DNA of 64,000 nucleotides from Parapedobacter sp. SGR-10 (GCF_011030405.1 NZ_JAAJTJ010000018.1:16140-80139); one strand, 5' to 3'; shown: positions 32,663-42,177, numbered from the stretch's first letter. Notes: generated from the sequence alone by a model not told the origin. Numbers and translations are program-made.

Positions 32663-33604
32663 ATGGAGAATATAGAGACGTTGATCGTTATTGTTTCTGC
32701 CATTACTTTATTTATCTACGGACTTCAGAGTTTTAGCAGAGAAATAGAGAATTTTGGGGAAGAGCGGCTTTCCAAGTGGATTGGTAAGTTGACGAAATGG
32801 AGCGTGGGGAGTTTTGCTTTGGGAGCTGTTGTGACCGGAATCATTCAGTCCAGTACATTTGTCTCTTCTTTGACGGTCTCGTTGGTCAACTCCGGTGTGA
32901 TCTCCTTTCGAGACAGTTTATTGATATTGCTCGGAACAAATGTAGGAACGACTTCTACGGCTTGGATTGTATCGATTCAATCTTCTTTTTTAGGGCCATT
33001 TATCATTGTGCTGGGAACATTGATCAGTATGATTCCTGGTCGTGTAGCCGTCGCTGGTAAGTCGATTTTCTATTTTGGATTTATATTCTTTGCGTTGTCA
33101 TTGATTTCTGATGCCATGCAACCTATCAAAGATGATCCTATTCTGGTAGAGGTACTTTCTAAGGCTAGTAATCCGTTGCTAGGTATTCTTTATGGCATTA
33201 TCATCACAGTCATCATTCAGTCAAGTTCGGTCGTGGTGGGCTTGGTCATTGTGTTGATTAGTCAGGGAACTATTGATCTATCCATAGCTATTCCTATTGT
33301 TGTAGGCGCAAATATCGGGACGACTTCAACGGCTCTATTGGTCAGTTTCAAAATGACACCTATATCTAGGTTGGTTGCCTTGTCGGCTTCGTTGTTTAAT
33401 GTGATAGGGGTGCTGTTGATGTTTCCTTTTTTTGATATCTTGGAACATATCGCGATAAATTTTTCCGAGATACCTTCTCTGCAAGTGGCTATGGCTTTTA
33501 CGATTTCAAATACCTTTACATCAATCTTCTTTTTTGTATTCCTGACTCCTACCGTGAGGTTGTTGCAAAAGCATCGATGGTATAGGGAGGGAGTGAGAGA
33601 ATAA
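32663..33604 (+). CDS. Na+/phosphate cotransporter family protein, short form
   Basis: The 313-residue membrane protein has two inverted Na/Pi repeats, each with the QSS signature: GIIQSSTFVSSLTVSLVNSG at about 67-86 and VIIQSSSVVVGLVIVLISQG at about 184-203, each followed by GTNVGTTSTA / GANIGTTSTA. It lacks the PhoU-like C-terminal extension of many bacterial homologues. It probably moves phosphate or another anion with sodium. The ATG at 32663 directly follows an in-frame TTG. Confidence 0.88.
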   Translation: MENIETLIVIVSAITLFIYGLQSFSREIENFGEERLSKWIGKLTKWSVGSFALGAVVTGIIQSSTFVSSLTVSLVNSGVISFRDSLLILLGTNVGTTSTAWIVSIQSSFLGPFIIVLGTLISMIPGRVAVAGKSIFYFGFIFFALSLISDAMQPIKDDPILVEVLSKASNPLLGILYGIIITVIIQSSSVVVGLVIVLISQGTIDLSIAIPIVVGANIGTTSTALLVSFKMTPISRLVALSASLFNVIGVLLMFPFFDILEHIAINFSEIPSLQVAMAFTISNTFTSIFFFVFLTPTVRLLQKHRWYREGVRE

Positions 33605-33692
33605 GCTCCCAAATCTTAAATAGGCACGGACAAGATGCTCACGTCAGCTATAGGGCTTTCGAAAATTTTAAAACTTCGGATATTTAGGGGAT

Positions 33693-34061
33693 TTAAATGA
33701 TTTTTGGTAAAAAAATAAGCAAGCCTACCACAAGTGCTATAATTGAAGCTATCAATACAGCCGATGCAGATATATCTTTGATTATCTTTATTTTATCATT
33801 TTTGTCCGGATGAATGAAATCAGCAATATGTTCTATGGCTGAATTGATGATTTCTGATGCGATGACGAAACCAATAGCTATGACCAGAAACAACCATTCC
33901 TGTACATTAATGTGTAGGATCAGCCCAAATACGATGACGAAGAATGCTATCCCAAAATGGATTCTGGCATTGTGTTCTTCCCGCAATACAGTTTTTAATC
34001 CTTCCAGGGCAAATTTGAAACTCCTTAATCTTTTGGCGATGGAAAATTTTCGATCTTTCAT
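33693..34061 (-). CDS. Diacylglycerol kinase, prokaryotic DgkA family
   Basis: The 122-residue protein has three membrane helices. The family signature is EIINSAIEHIADFIHPDKN (catalytic glutamates and asparagine); the N-terminal cytosolic part is KRLRSFKFALEGLKTVLREEHNARIH. DgkA-type enzymes phosphorylate diacylglycerol or undecaprenol. The ATG at 34061 gives the standard family length. A 30-codon upstream extension of the frame lies mostly in the repeat at 34094 and was not used. Confidence 0.88.
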   Translation of the reverse strand: MKDRKFSIAKRLRSFKFALEGLKTVLREEHNARIHFGIAFFVIVFGLILHINVQEWLFLVIAIGFVIASEIINSAIEHIADFIHPDKNDKIKIIKDISASAVLIASIIALVVGLLIFLPKII

Positions 34062-34093
34062 GTTCCGCTGTAATGAAATGTTTTCTAGCTGAG

Positions 34094-34220
34094 GGTGTCT
34101 AAAAAGTCCTGAATTCCAGTTTGTCATCCTGAGCATACCAAAGTATCTCATTCATAGTGAATGTTTTTACTAAAATGAGATGTATTCGAGTTCGCTCAAT
34201 ATGACGACTTTTTAGACACC
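34094..34220. repeat. 127-bp palindromic element, TCATYCTGAG family, copy 1
   Basis: The ends GGTGTCTAAAAAGTC (34094-34108) and its exact inverse (34206-34220) bracket an inner fold-back with TTGTCATCCTGAGC and, on the other side, CTCAATATGACGA. A second element with the same inner sequence lies at 41632-41751. A separate small hairpin (CACAAGG...CCTTGTG, 34237-34264) follows. Confidence 0.7.
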
Positions 34221-34304
34221 TCCCGAAATAGGCGGTCACAAGGATAGCTTCGCTTAACCTTGTGCCAGTGAACTGATAAGAGACCAGAGCGCCAGCGATC
34301 AACC

Positions 34305-35768
34305 CTATAATTCCTTCCGTAATCTGGCTACCGGAATATTCATTGCTTCTCGATATTTGGCTACTGTTCGTCGAGCGATATTGTAGCCTTTTTCTTTTAG
34401 TATTTCCGTGAGCTTTTCGTCCGCAAGTGGCTTTTTCTTGTTTTCATTTGCGATACATTCTTCCAATATCTTCTTGACTTCTTTGTTGGAAACCTCTTCG
34501 CCTGTTTCTGTCTGTATGGCTTCCGAAAAGAAGGATTTCAATAGGAAAGTGCCAAAATCCGTCTGCACGTATTTCGAGTTGGCCACCCGGGATACGGTAG
34601 AAATATCCATGTCTATCTTGTCGGCTATATCTTTCAGGATCATGGGCTTGAGCATACGATCATCACCGGTCAGGAAATAATCGTGCTGAAATTCCATAAT
34701 AGCATTCATGGTGCGGAGCAGGGTCTGTTGGCGTTGTTTGATAGCATCGATAAACCATTTTGCCGAATCCAGTTTTTGTTTGACAAACTGTACGGCCTCT
34801 TTCATCTTTTTATCCGTCTTTTCGGCTTTTTCGTAATGCTCAAACATGTCTTGGTAGGATCTGGACACACGGAGTTCGGGTGCATTCCGGCCGTTGAGCG
34901 TGAGGTGCAGCACACCGTCATTGTTGGTAATGTGAAAGTCTGGAATGATATGTAGTTGTTTTCCGGCCACAGCTCCCGAATCTCCCGGTTTCGGGTTGAG
35001 CTTCAGGATTTCGTTGATGATGTCCTTCAGTTCGTTCGAATTGACACCCAATTGCTTTTCGATCTTGTCATAATGTTTTTTGGTAAACTCATCCAGGTAA
35101 TGTTTGACCACTTCGGTAGCTTTGAGGATGATAGGGTTTGTCTGTTCTTTTTTCCGCAATTGGATCAATAGACATTCCTGTAGGTCCCTTGCACCTATAC
35201 CGGCGGGTTCAAATTCCTGTATGACAGCCAGCATTTCTTCCACTTCGCTTTCTTCGGCCATGACATTTTGGGAAAAAGCCAGATCATCTATCAAGGATAG
35301 GATAGGCCTCCGAAGATAGCCATCGTCGTCAAGGCTACCGATGATTTGGTTGCCGACTAGGTATTTTTTGTCGTCTAGGGCGAGTAGATCCAGCTGGTTT
35401 TGCAGTTTTTCGAAAAAAGAATCCTGTATAGCGATAGGGATTTCCTTTTGTTGTTCTTCATCGTCACTCCCGTAGTTGCCTCCGTAGTCGTTGAAACTGT
35501 CTTCTTGTATATATTCCTCCACACTGAATTCTTCTTCAAAAGAATCCTCTTGGGAGGAGTAGTCATCATCGGCGTCTTTGTCAGGGTACTCTTCGATAGG
35601 TTCGGACAGGTTGGTCAAGCTACCGTCTTCTAAGGCCGGATTTTCTTCGAGCTCTTCCTTTATGCGTGTGTCCAAAGAGGCTGTAGGTACTTGCAACAAC
35701 TTGATGAACTGTATCTGTTGTGGAGATAGCTTTTGTAATAATTTCTGTTGTAAGGTTTGTTTTAGCAT
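34305..35768 (-). CDS. rpoN: RNA polymerase sigma-54 factor
   Basis: The 487-residue sigma factor has the glutamine/leucine-rich activator-interacting region I (LKQTLQQKLLQKLSPQQIQF), an acidic region II at about 50-110, the core-binding domain, an HTH, and the RpoN box ARRTVAKYRE at about 466-475. It directs transcription from -24/-12 promoters and needs AAA+ activators, none of which is in this window. A REP-like hairpin and the 127-bp repeat lie just downstream. Confidence 0.96.
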   Translation of the reverse strand: MLKQTLQQKLLQKLSPQQIQFIKLLQVPTASLDTRIKEELEENPALEDGSLTNLSEPIEEYPDKDADDDYSSQEDSFEEEFSVEEYIQEDSFNDYGGNYGSDDEEQQKEIPIAIQDSFFEKLQNQLDLLALDDKKYLVGNQIIGSLDDDGYLRRPILSLIDDLAFSQNVMAEESEVEEMLAVIQEFEPAGIGARDLQECLLIQLRKKEQTNPIILKATEVVKHYLDEFTKKHYDKIEKQLGVNSNELKDIINEILKLNPKPGDSGAVAGKQLHIIPDFHITNNDGVLHLTLNGRNAPELRVSRSYQDMFEHYEKAEKTDKKMKEAVQFVKQKLDSAKWFIDAIKQRQQTLLRTMNAIMEFQHDYFLTGDDRMLKPMILKDIADKIDMDISTVSRVANSKYVQTDFGTFLLKSFFSEAIQTETGEEVSNKEVKKILEECIANENKKKPLADEKLTEILKEKGYNIARRTVAKYREAMNIPVARLRKEL

Positions 35769-35993
35769 GATAGCGTTATTTCCATCGTAAAAATAGCGAA
35801 TTATACTGATTTAATTTGTGCAATAATCCACAACTTTTTAACCTTTTTGAGGTTTTACCGATGAGGGGTGGCTCTTCTTCATGAAATTCAACGGATTATT
35901 AACTTATGTTAAAATTCGTTAATTTTATTTTGCAAGGACTTATTTGATGTATTTATTCATCGTTTTTCAAAACATTTTATTCATATTTACCTT

Positions 35994-38345
35994 ATGTTTA
36001 GACGTGTGAAAAATAAGTTTCTGCGGTATCTGCTACTGCTGATATATAGCGTTGTCTTGTTTACCTGTGCCGTTCAACTTAATTTTTTAGGCTTGTTTGG
36101 ATATTCCCCTACCAAAAGAGATATTGTCATGCCCACCTTGAATGTGGCTTCTGAGGTATATACAGCCGATTCAGTGCTGATCGGTCGCTATTTTGAAGAG
36201 GATAGAGACCCTGTGCCTTATGACAGTATATCATCTCATATCCGCGAGGCACTCATAGCGACCGAAGATGTCCGTTTTTACGAACATTCGGGGGTGGATC
36301 TTATGGGGTTGATTTCGGGCGCTGTTTCTACAATAAAGGGTGATCCCAGGGGTGCCAGTACGATTACACAGCAACTGGCCAAAAATCTGTACCGGACCCG
36401 GTATTCACATTCACAGGGATATTTGAGCAGAATCCCGGGAATCCGTATCTTGGTCACGAAATATAAAGAGTGGATGACGGCCTTCAAACTGGAAAGCAAA
36501 TATTCCAAAAATGAAATTATTACCATGTATCTCAATACAGTATCTTTCAGCAACAATGCTTATGGGATAAAATCGGCTTCACTGCGGTATTTCAACAAGA
36601 TGCCGAGCGCCTTAGATGTCAATGAAAGTGCCTTGTTGATCGGCATGTTGAAAGGAACCACTATTTATAATCCCATCCGAAATCCCAAAAATGCTTTTCA
36701 ACGTAGGAATGTCGTGTTGGGACAAATGCAAAAAGCAGGATACTTGAGCAAAGAAGAAATGGCTGCTTTTGCGACAGATTCATTAAAGTTGAATTTGGAT
36801 TATCAAGGGACAAAGGATGCCAGCGATTCCTATCTGCGTACCGCAGTCGAGAGATGGTTGGACAAGTGGAGCCAGGACAATGAAATCGATATTTACAAAT
36901 CGGGGCTAAAGATCTATACCACTATCGACTCCAGGATGCAAAAGATTGCTGAGGAAGTCGTGGCCCGTAAAATGGAAGACTTGCAAAGACGTCTGAAAAA
37001 TACATGGGGCAGCGAAGAGCCTTGGCGGGATAAGGAGGGTAAGGTCATTCCCGATTTTTTGGAAAACCATGTGCGAAAATTGCCTGTCTATCCGGTATTG
37101 ATGAAAAAATATAATGGTGTAGAAGACAGTGTTTTTGCAGAGCTACGGGTCAAAAAAGAGATGGAGGTGTTTACTTGGGACGGTATGGAAAAGGTCAATT
37201 ATTCGACTATGGATTCGTTGAAACATTATCTTATGATGTTGAATACAGGAATGATGGCTATGGATCCATACAATGGTGAGATCAAGGTATGGATAGGAGG
37301 GATCAATCATCATTATTATAAGTTTGACCATGTCAATCAAGCCAAGCGCCAAGCTGGTTCCACGTTTAAACCTTTTGCCTATTTGGCGGCATTGGAATCG
37401 GGCATGAGCCCTTGCGACAAATATGTAGACAAGCCTGTGCGGATCGAATTTGTCAACAAGAAAGGAGAGCACGAAGTTTGGGAGCCGAAGAATGCCGATT
37501 GGACATTTTCTTACAGAGAGATGTCGCTACGTTGGGCCATGGCTCGTTCACTTAATTCGGTGACAGCTCAGATTACCGAAGCTATAGGTTGGGATAAGGT
37601 TGTCGATGCGGCTTATAAGTGTGGTATAGACAGCAAATTGGAATCCGTGCCTTCGGTCGGGTTAGGATCAAACGATGTCTCGGTCTTTGAAATGGTCAAA
37701 GCCTACGGTACGTTTATGAATCAGGGCAAACGTATCGAACCTATCTTGGTGTCCAAGATATTGGATATGGAAGGCAATGTGCTTGCGGAATTTAAAGCCG
37801 AAGAGAAGCAAGTGGTCGATCCGGAGAATGCTTGGTTGATGACGTACATGCTCCGTGGTACGGTAGAGGAACCGGGGGGGACTTCGCAGGCGCTGTGGGA
37901 GTGGGATCTGTTCAAAGGAGGTAACGAGATCGGTGGGAAAACAGGTACTTCGTCCGATTATGTGGACGGATGGTATATCGGATTGACCAAGGATTTGGTT
38001 GCTGGGGTGTGGGTAGGCTGTGATGAGCAGAGTATTCATTTCAAGAATTCAGCCACCGGAGAAGGATCCAAAACAGCCTTACCCATCTACGCTCTATTTA
38101 TGGAAGAATTGTACAAACATCCTGAATTGGGGGTAACATTTGGCAAGTTTCCCGAATCTACAGTTGAGATCAGGAAAAATTATAAGTGTCCGAGCCCGAG
38201 AATAGAGGTACAGCCTGATACTACGAATGTGATGGATGGCATACGTCTTGATAGCTTGAGACAGCGGTTGCCTGGGCTACCCCAAGTACGACCTGTTATC
38301 GTGAATCCGGAGCAATCGGAAGAGAAAATAGAAGTGTTGTTGTAA
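35994..38345 (+). CDS. Class A penicillin-binding protein (transglycosylase/transpeptidase), PBP1A-like
   Basis: The 783-residue inner-membrane enzyme polymerises and cross-links peptidoglycan. One N-terminal anchor helix covers about 11-29. The GT51 transglycosylase has catalytic E91 in TEDVRFYEHSG and GASTITQQLAKN. The transpeptidase has STFK at 456-459, SLN in ARSLNSVTAQ, and KTGTS from K649. The C-terminus has no large extra domain. It is followed 30 bases later by the 38376 gene, so the two may be co-transcribed. Confidence 0.94.
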   Translation: MFRRVKNKFLRYLLLLIYSVVLFTCAVQLNFLGLFGYSPTKRDIVMPTLNVASEVYTADSVLIGRYFEEDRDPVPYDSISSHIREALIATEDVRFYEHSGVDLMGLISGAVSTIKGDPRGASTITQQLAKNLYRTRYSHSQGYLSRIPGIRILVTKYKEWMTAFKLESKYSKNEIITMYLNTVSFSNNAYGIKSASLRYFNKMPSALDVNESALLIGMLKGTTIYNPIRNPKNAFQRRNVVLGQMQKAGYLSKEEMAAFATDSLKLNLDYQGTKDASDSYLRTAVERWLDKWSQDNEIDIYKSGLKIYTTIDSRMQKIAEEVVARKMEDLQRRLKNTWGSEEPWRDKEGKVIPDFLENHVRKLPVYPVLMKKYNGVEDSVFAELRVKKEMEVFTWDGMEKVNYSTMDSLKHYLMMLNTGMMAMDPYNGEIKVWIGGINHHYYKFDHVNQAKRQAGSTFKPFAYLAALESGMSPCDKYVDKPVRIEFVNKKGEHEVWEPKNADWTFSYREMSLRWAMARSLNSVTAQITEAIGWDKVVDAAYKCGIDSKLESVPSVGLGSNDVSVFEMVKAYGTFMNQGKRIEPILVSKILDMEGNVLAEFKAEEKQVVDPENAWLMTYMLRGTVEEPGGTSQALWEWDLFKGGNEIGGKTGTSSDYVDGWYIGLTKDLVAGVWVGCDEQSIHFKNSATGEGSKTALPIYALFMEELYKHPELGVTFGKFPESTVEIRKNYKCPSPRIEVQPDTTNVMDGIRLDSLRQRLPGLPQVRPVIVNPEQSEEKIEVLL

Positions 38346-38375
38346 AATAGAAAGGTGGAAATTTAATCTAATATT

Positions 38376-41300
38376 ATGGATAGGAAGATAGCAAATAAAT
38401 GGGGGAGGTTCCTGCTTTTGATCTGTATCGGTGTATTGGCGTGCCAACACCTGCAAGCTCAGTATTTTGGCCAGAACAAGATGCGATATAAGAAATTGAA
38501 CTTTAAAGTCTACGATACACCCCATTTCAATCTTTATTACTATTCGGACAATGACAGTCTGGTCAGGTGGTTAGCCAAGGAGAGCGAGGTTTGGTATGAG
38601 CTACACCAACAGGTTTTTCAGGATACGTTTAGCCGTAAGAATCCGGTTATCGTGTACAACAACCATCCTGAATTTCAGCAGACCACTGCCATTTCGGGCG
38701 AAATCAGTGTCGGAACAGGAGGTGTGACAGAAGCTTTCAAACAGCGTGTGGTCATGCCCATTATGCAGATCAATCAACAGACGCGTCATGTTTTGGGACA
38801 CGAGTTGGTCCACGCTTTCCAGTACAGGGTATTGATGGAAGGGGGGGACTCGACACGTCTGGAAAATGTCGCCAATATTCCTTTGTGGATGGTCGAGGGG
38901 ATGGCTGAGTATTTTTCCATAGGCAAAAAAGATGCTTTCACTTCGATGTGGATGAGGGACGCTTATGCCAATCAGGATATTCCGAGTCTGAAGCAATTGA
39001 CGGAAGAATCATACAACTATTTTCCATATCGGTACGGGCAGGCCTTTTGGTCGTTTATAGGCTCTACCTATGGGGATACAGTCATTATGCCACTGTTCAT
39101 TGAGACAGCCAAGTATGGTTATGAGTATGCCATGCGCAGAGTGTTCGGATATGATGCACAGACGATGTCCACACTGTGGAAGAACACAATGGAAAATACC
39201 TATCGTAGTCTGAATAAGGATACAACCTCCAGGCCTATAGGTATATCTTTGATCAATTCATCCAATGCGGGACGAATGAACGTATCACCGACTATTTCGC
39301 CGGATGGCAGATATGTAGTGTATCTCTCTGAACAGGACTTGTTCAGTATAGATCTGTTTTTGGCGGATGCTACGACAGGGAAGACCATACGAAAGTTGGG
39401 GAGCCGGCTGACTAACAAGGATATTGACGAATTCAGCTTTTTGGAATCGGCCGGATCATTTTCGCCCGACAGTAAAAGGTTTGCGTTTTCTGTTTTTAGC
39501 GAAGGAAAGAACAAGTTGATGGGACTCGATGTGGCTACGGGCAAAACACTTTTTGTCGAAGCTATGGGGGATATTGTCGAATTTACCAATATCAATTGGG
39601 CTCCGGATGGGGATCATGTTGCTTTTTCGGGATTGAAAAACGGACACAGCGATATCTATCTTTATAATCTGAAAACGAAAACACTTACCCAGTTGACCAA
39701 TGATATGTATTCGGACTTCCAACCCAGTTTTTCGAGAGATGGAAAATTCATTGTATTCAGCACCGATCGCGTAGCGTTACAGTCCAACTCCAAAGAGGTG
39801 GACATTCCGATGAACCTGGCCATCATCAATGTACAGACAAAGGAAATTCAAAATCTGGATATTTTTCCGGGAGCCAATAACCTGAATCCTCATTTTTCGG
39901 CAGATGGTACACAGGTCTATTTTCTGTCCAATGGCGATGGATTCCGCAATATGTTCAGATATACGTTGGCTACAGGGAGAGTAGAGCGTTTGACAGATTA
40001 TTTTACCGGGATTAGTGGTATTACGGAGTATTCTCCTGCGATGAGCATTTCGAATGATGACGAAATTGTGTATTCCTACTTTAAGAAAAACCAATACACG
40101 GTCTATAAGGCCAAAAGCTCGGAGTTTACTCCTGAAGTCATCGATGCCTCTGTTTCCAATTTTGATGCGGCAATGTTGCCTCCAAATGTCAACAGAGGTG
40201 TGAATGTAGTCAATACCAATCTGCGAAATTTCAATGTCTTTGAGCGGATCTCAGATCGGCAGATCAACAATATTGCATACAAGCCCAAGTTCAAATTGGA
40301 CTATTTGGCCAATAGTGGTGTGGGAATGTCAGTAGGGTCGCGTTATGGTGCCGGTATAGCAAGTGGTGTGCAGGGTATGTTCTCTGATATATTGGGATAT
40401 AACCAGATTTTTGCAGCGCTGAATATCAACGGTGAGATCTATGATTTTGGTGGGCAGGTAGCCTATATCAATCAACGTAGCCGTTGGAATTGGGGAGGTG
40501 CGCTTTCGCATATTCCGTATATGACGGGATTCAGTACGTATGCTACAGAAAATTTTGGTTATGGCGATGAGTTGGCCATCAATACCTATATTATTCGTCA
40601 GTTTCAGACCCAAGCCGAAGCTTTTGTAGCTTATCCGTTCAACCGTCATCATAGGTTTGAATTCGGTGGAGCGATTTCTAGATATGGATTTAGGGTAGAT
40701 AAATGGCGTCAAAGTTATTATGGTTACTATGGTGATCGCCAGCGAGTGTCCAATGAAGAAGCTTCTCAAATAGGCTTTGGTCGACTAGATCCGTTTACTA
40801 TACAACAGGCCAATGCGGGTTTTGTAGGGGATAATGCTACTTTCGGCATTGCGGCACCGTTGCAAGGATTCAGGTATCGCTTAGGGGCAGAGCAATATTT
40901 CGGAGATTATAACTTTTCTGCAGTGAATGTTGATCTAAGAAAGTATAACCGATATAAACCGATTACAGTTGCTGGACGTGTCTACTCTTATATGCGTATG
41001 GGTAAAGATGAGGCGGCCTTGTATCCCTTGTATATTGGCTATCCTTATATGATACGGGGTTTTGAGACAGGCAACTTTGATAATTCGGGAAAATTATCTT
41101 ATATGGATCTGATGGGATCGCGTATGGCTATTGCCAATTTTGAGATACGTTTGCCTTTTACAGGACCTGAAAAATTAGCTGTGGTCAAATCGGGGCTTTT
41201 GTTTTCGGATTTGAATTTTTTTATCGATGGCGGTTTGGCTTGGACCCAGGGAGATGTCATCAAATGGAATAAAACAGAAGGTGATAAGGTGCAGGCGGAA

Positions 41301-41510
41301 TATGCAGACGGTACTCCTGTATTTAATGATGACGGTAGCCCGGTCATGGTGTACCCCTCCAATTTACGTATGCCGGTATTCAGTGCGGGCGTGTCGTTGC
41401 GTGTCAATCTGTTTGGTGCGATGATCTTGGAACCATATTATGCCATTCCTTTCAACAGTACAAGGTCTAAATTTGGTACATTCGGATTAAACTTTGCACC
41501 GGGATGGTAG
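38376..41510 (+). CDS. Large exported protein: metalloprotease-like domain, beta-propeller and outer-membrane beta-barrel
   Basis: The 1044-residue protein has a signal peptide (ends HLQAQ, about 29). Residues about 40-280 form a peptidase MA-like (gluzincin) domain with HELVH at 142-146 and E174 in WMVEGMAEYF, 28 residues on, as a third zinc ligand. Residues about 290-600 have TolB/PD40 propeller blades (ISPDGRYVVYLSE, WAPDGDHVAFSG, FSRDGKFIVFSTD). Residues about 630-1044 resemble a BamA/D15-type barrel, with GSRYGAGIASG, YMIRGFETG and the C-terminal LNFAPGW. Known relatives are annotated only as PD40 or TolB-like. A surface-anchored protease is the likely overall design; activity is not shown. 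Confidence 0.8.
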   Translation: MDRKIANKWGRFLLLICIGVLACQHLQAQYFGQNKMRYKKLNFKVYDTPHFNLYYYSDNDSLVRWLAKESEVWYELHQQVFQDTFSRKNPVIVYNNHPEFQQTTAISGEISVGTGGVTEAFKQRVVMPIMQINQQTRHVLGHELVHAFQYRVLMEGGDSTRLENVANIPLWMVEGMAEYFSIGKKDAFTSMWMRDAYANQDIPSLKQLTEESYNYFPYRYGQAFWSFIGSTYGDTVIMPLFIETAKYGYEYAMRRVFGYDAQTMSTLWKNTMENTYRSLNKDTTSRPIGISLINSSNAGRMNVSPTISPDGRYVVYLSEQDLFSIDLFLADATTGKTIRKLGSRLTNKDIDEFSFLESAGSFSPDSKRFAFSVFSEGKNKLMGLDVATGKTLFVEAMGDIVEFTNINWAPDGDHVAFSGLKNGHSDIYLYNLKTKTLTQLTNDMYSDFQPSFSRDGKFIVFSTDRVALQSNSKEVDIPMNLAIINVQTKEIQNLDIFPGANNLNPHFSADGTQVYFLSNGDGFRNMFRYTLATGRVERLTDYFTGISGITEYSPAMSISNDDEIVYSYFKKNQYTVYKAKSSEFTPEVIDASVSNFDAAMLPPNVNRGVNVVNTNLRNFNVFERISDRQINNIAYKPKFKLDYLANSGVGMSVGSRYGAGIASGVQGMFSDILGYNQIFAALNINGEIYDFGGQVAYINQRSRWNWGGALSHIPYMTGFSTYATENFGYGDELAINTYIIRQFQTQAEAFVAYPFNRHHRFEFGGAISRYGFRVDKWRQSYYGYYGDRQRVSNEEASQIGFGRLDPFTIQQANAGFVGDNATFGIAAPLQGFRYRLGAEQYFGDYNFSAVNVDLRKYNRYKPITVAGRVYSYMRMGKDEAALYPLYIGYPYMIRGFETGNFDNSGKLSYMDLMGSRMAIANFEIRLPFTGPEKLAVVKSGLLFSDLNFFIDGGLAWTQGDVIKWNKTEGDKVQAEYADGTPVFNDDGSPVMVYPSNLRMPVFSAGVSLRVNLFGAMILEPYYAIPFNSTRSKFGTFGLNFAPGW

Positions 41511-41551
41511 TCTAATCGGTACATATATGGTATATGTTGAGGTTGTTAAGG

Positions 41552-41587
41552 CCGTTGCTTGCACTTAGGTGCGGGCAACGGTTTTTT
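41552..41587 (+). terminator. Terminator after the 38376 gene
   Basis: CCGTTGCTTGCAC, loop TTAG, GTGCGGGCAACGG (two G-U pairs) followed by TTTTTT. It lies 42 bases after the stop. Confidence 0.88.
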
Positions 41588-41631
41588 ATTGCCTGTGCTA
41601 GTCTGGACTTTTAGTTAGCGCACGCCCAATC

Positions 41632-41751
41632 ATTAAGTTAAGGATATAACCTGTTTTATATTGTCATTCTGAGGCTTGCCGAAGAATCTGTTAGCCGGCT
41701 AATTTACAGATCCCTCCTATCGTCGGGATGACAAAAAACGCTTAACTTAAT
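41632..41751. repeat. 120-bp palindromic element, TCATYCTGAG family, copy 2
   Basis: The ends ATTAAGTTAAG (41632-41642) and its exact inverse (41741-41751) bracket TTGTCATTCTGAGG and, inverted, CGGGATGACAA. The right arm contains the stop codon of the minus-strand gene at 41747. Confidence 0.7.
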
Positions 41752-42076
41752 ACCATTGAGCGCACGCCTGTGGCGTGTGCTTCATGAGCCTATGTGCACC
41801 AGCCGTGATATTTAACCAATTTGGGTTCTGTTTGCGGATCAGACGTTCTTTCATCATGCGGGTGTATGTAGCAAGCTCGGATTTTCTTTTTAGGGCTTCT
41901 TCAAGCGAACGATATTCTTCCATGTACACTATTCGGTTGATACGTGCCGCGTAGAAAAACTGTAGTTTGTCCTCTTCGCAAATCTCAAATAATGTATGAG
42001 GGATATGTTGGCAATATCCGGCTTCAATATGTGCTCTATTGGCATTGGTAGCTAAATATATAATATGTCTTTTCAT
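41747..42076 (-). CDS. Degenerate GIY-YIG-like protein ending inside repeats
   Basis: The 109-residue protein resembles the short GIY-YIG nucleases of bacteria: HIIYLATN at 4-11 stands where VYILTN is usual, RIVYMEEYRSLEEALKRKSEL at about 48-68 in split form matches the LVYYEEFEDIEEALKREKEL block, and NPNW occurs near residue 85. The YIG motif and the catalytic arginine are not recognisable, so nuclease activity is doubtful. The last 11 residues are encoded by the REP-like palindrome at 41760-41780 and the arm of the element at 41632-41751, so the 3' end has been rebuilt by repeats. It is divergent from the XRE/S24 repressor, with shared operators. Confidence 0.65.
   Translation of the reverse strand: MKRHIIYLATNANRAHIEAGYCQHIPHTLFEICEEDKLQFFYAARINRIVYMEEYRSLEEALKRKSELATYTRMMKERLIRKQNPNWLNITAGAHRLMKHTPQACAQWY
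41760..41780. repeat. REP-like palindrome (GCRCACG family)
   Basis: GCGCACGCC, TGT, GGCGTGTGC, one mismatch between arms. It encodes residues of the C-terminus of the GIY-YIG-like protein. A half-copy (AGCGCACGCCC) lies at about 41616. Confidence 0.65.
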
Positions 42077-42083
42077 AGTTTTG

Positions 42084-42100
42084 TACTAAAATATTTGGTT
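42084..42100. promoter_or_regulatory. Operator 1 of the GIY-YIG / XRE-S24 divergent region
   Basis: TACTAA-N5-TTGGTT, 17 bases, a dyad with two mismatches in the right half. It starts 8 bases upstream of the GIY-YIG-like start codon. Confidence 0.55.
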
Positions 42101-42114
42101 CTTTCAAATTTGTT

Positions 42115-42131
42115 TACTAACTTTATTGGTA
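42115..42131. promoter_or_regulatory. Operator 2 of the GIY-YIG / XRE-S24 divergent region
   Basis: TACTAA-N5-TTGGTA, 17 bases, one mismatch from perfect symmetry. Confidence 0.65.
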
Positions 42132-42137
42132 CAATTT

Positions 42138-42154
42138 TACTAATAAAATTAGTA
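42138..42154. promoter_or_regulatory. Operator 3 of the GIY-YIG / XRE-S24 divergent region
   Basis: TACTAAT-AAA-ATTAGTA, a perfect 17-bp palindrome 23 bases before the XRE/S24 start codon. Likely the strongest autoregulatory site. Confidence 0.7.
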
Positions 42155-42177
42155 TTTAAAAATAATTTTGAAAAAAA

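Noticed and set aside
34062..34151. 30-codon N-terminal extension of the diacylglycerol kinase
   Set aside because: It runs into the palindromic repeat at 34094-34220 and would exceed the family length; ATG at 34061 fits.
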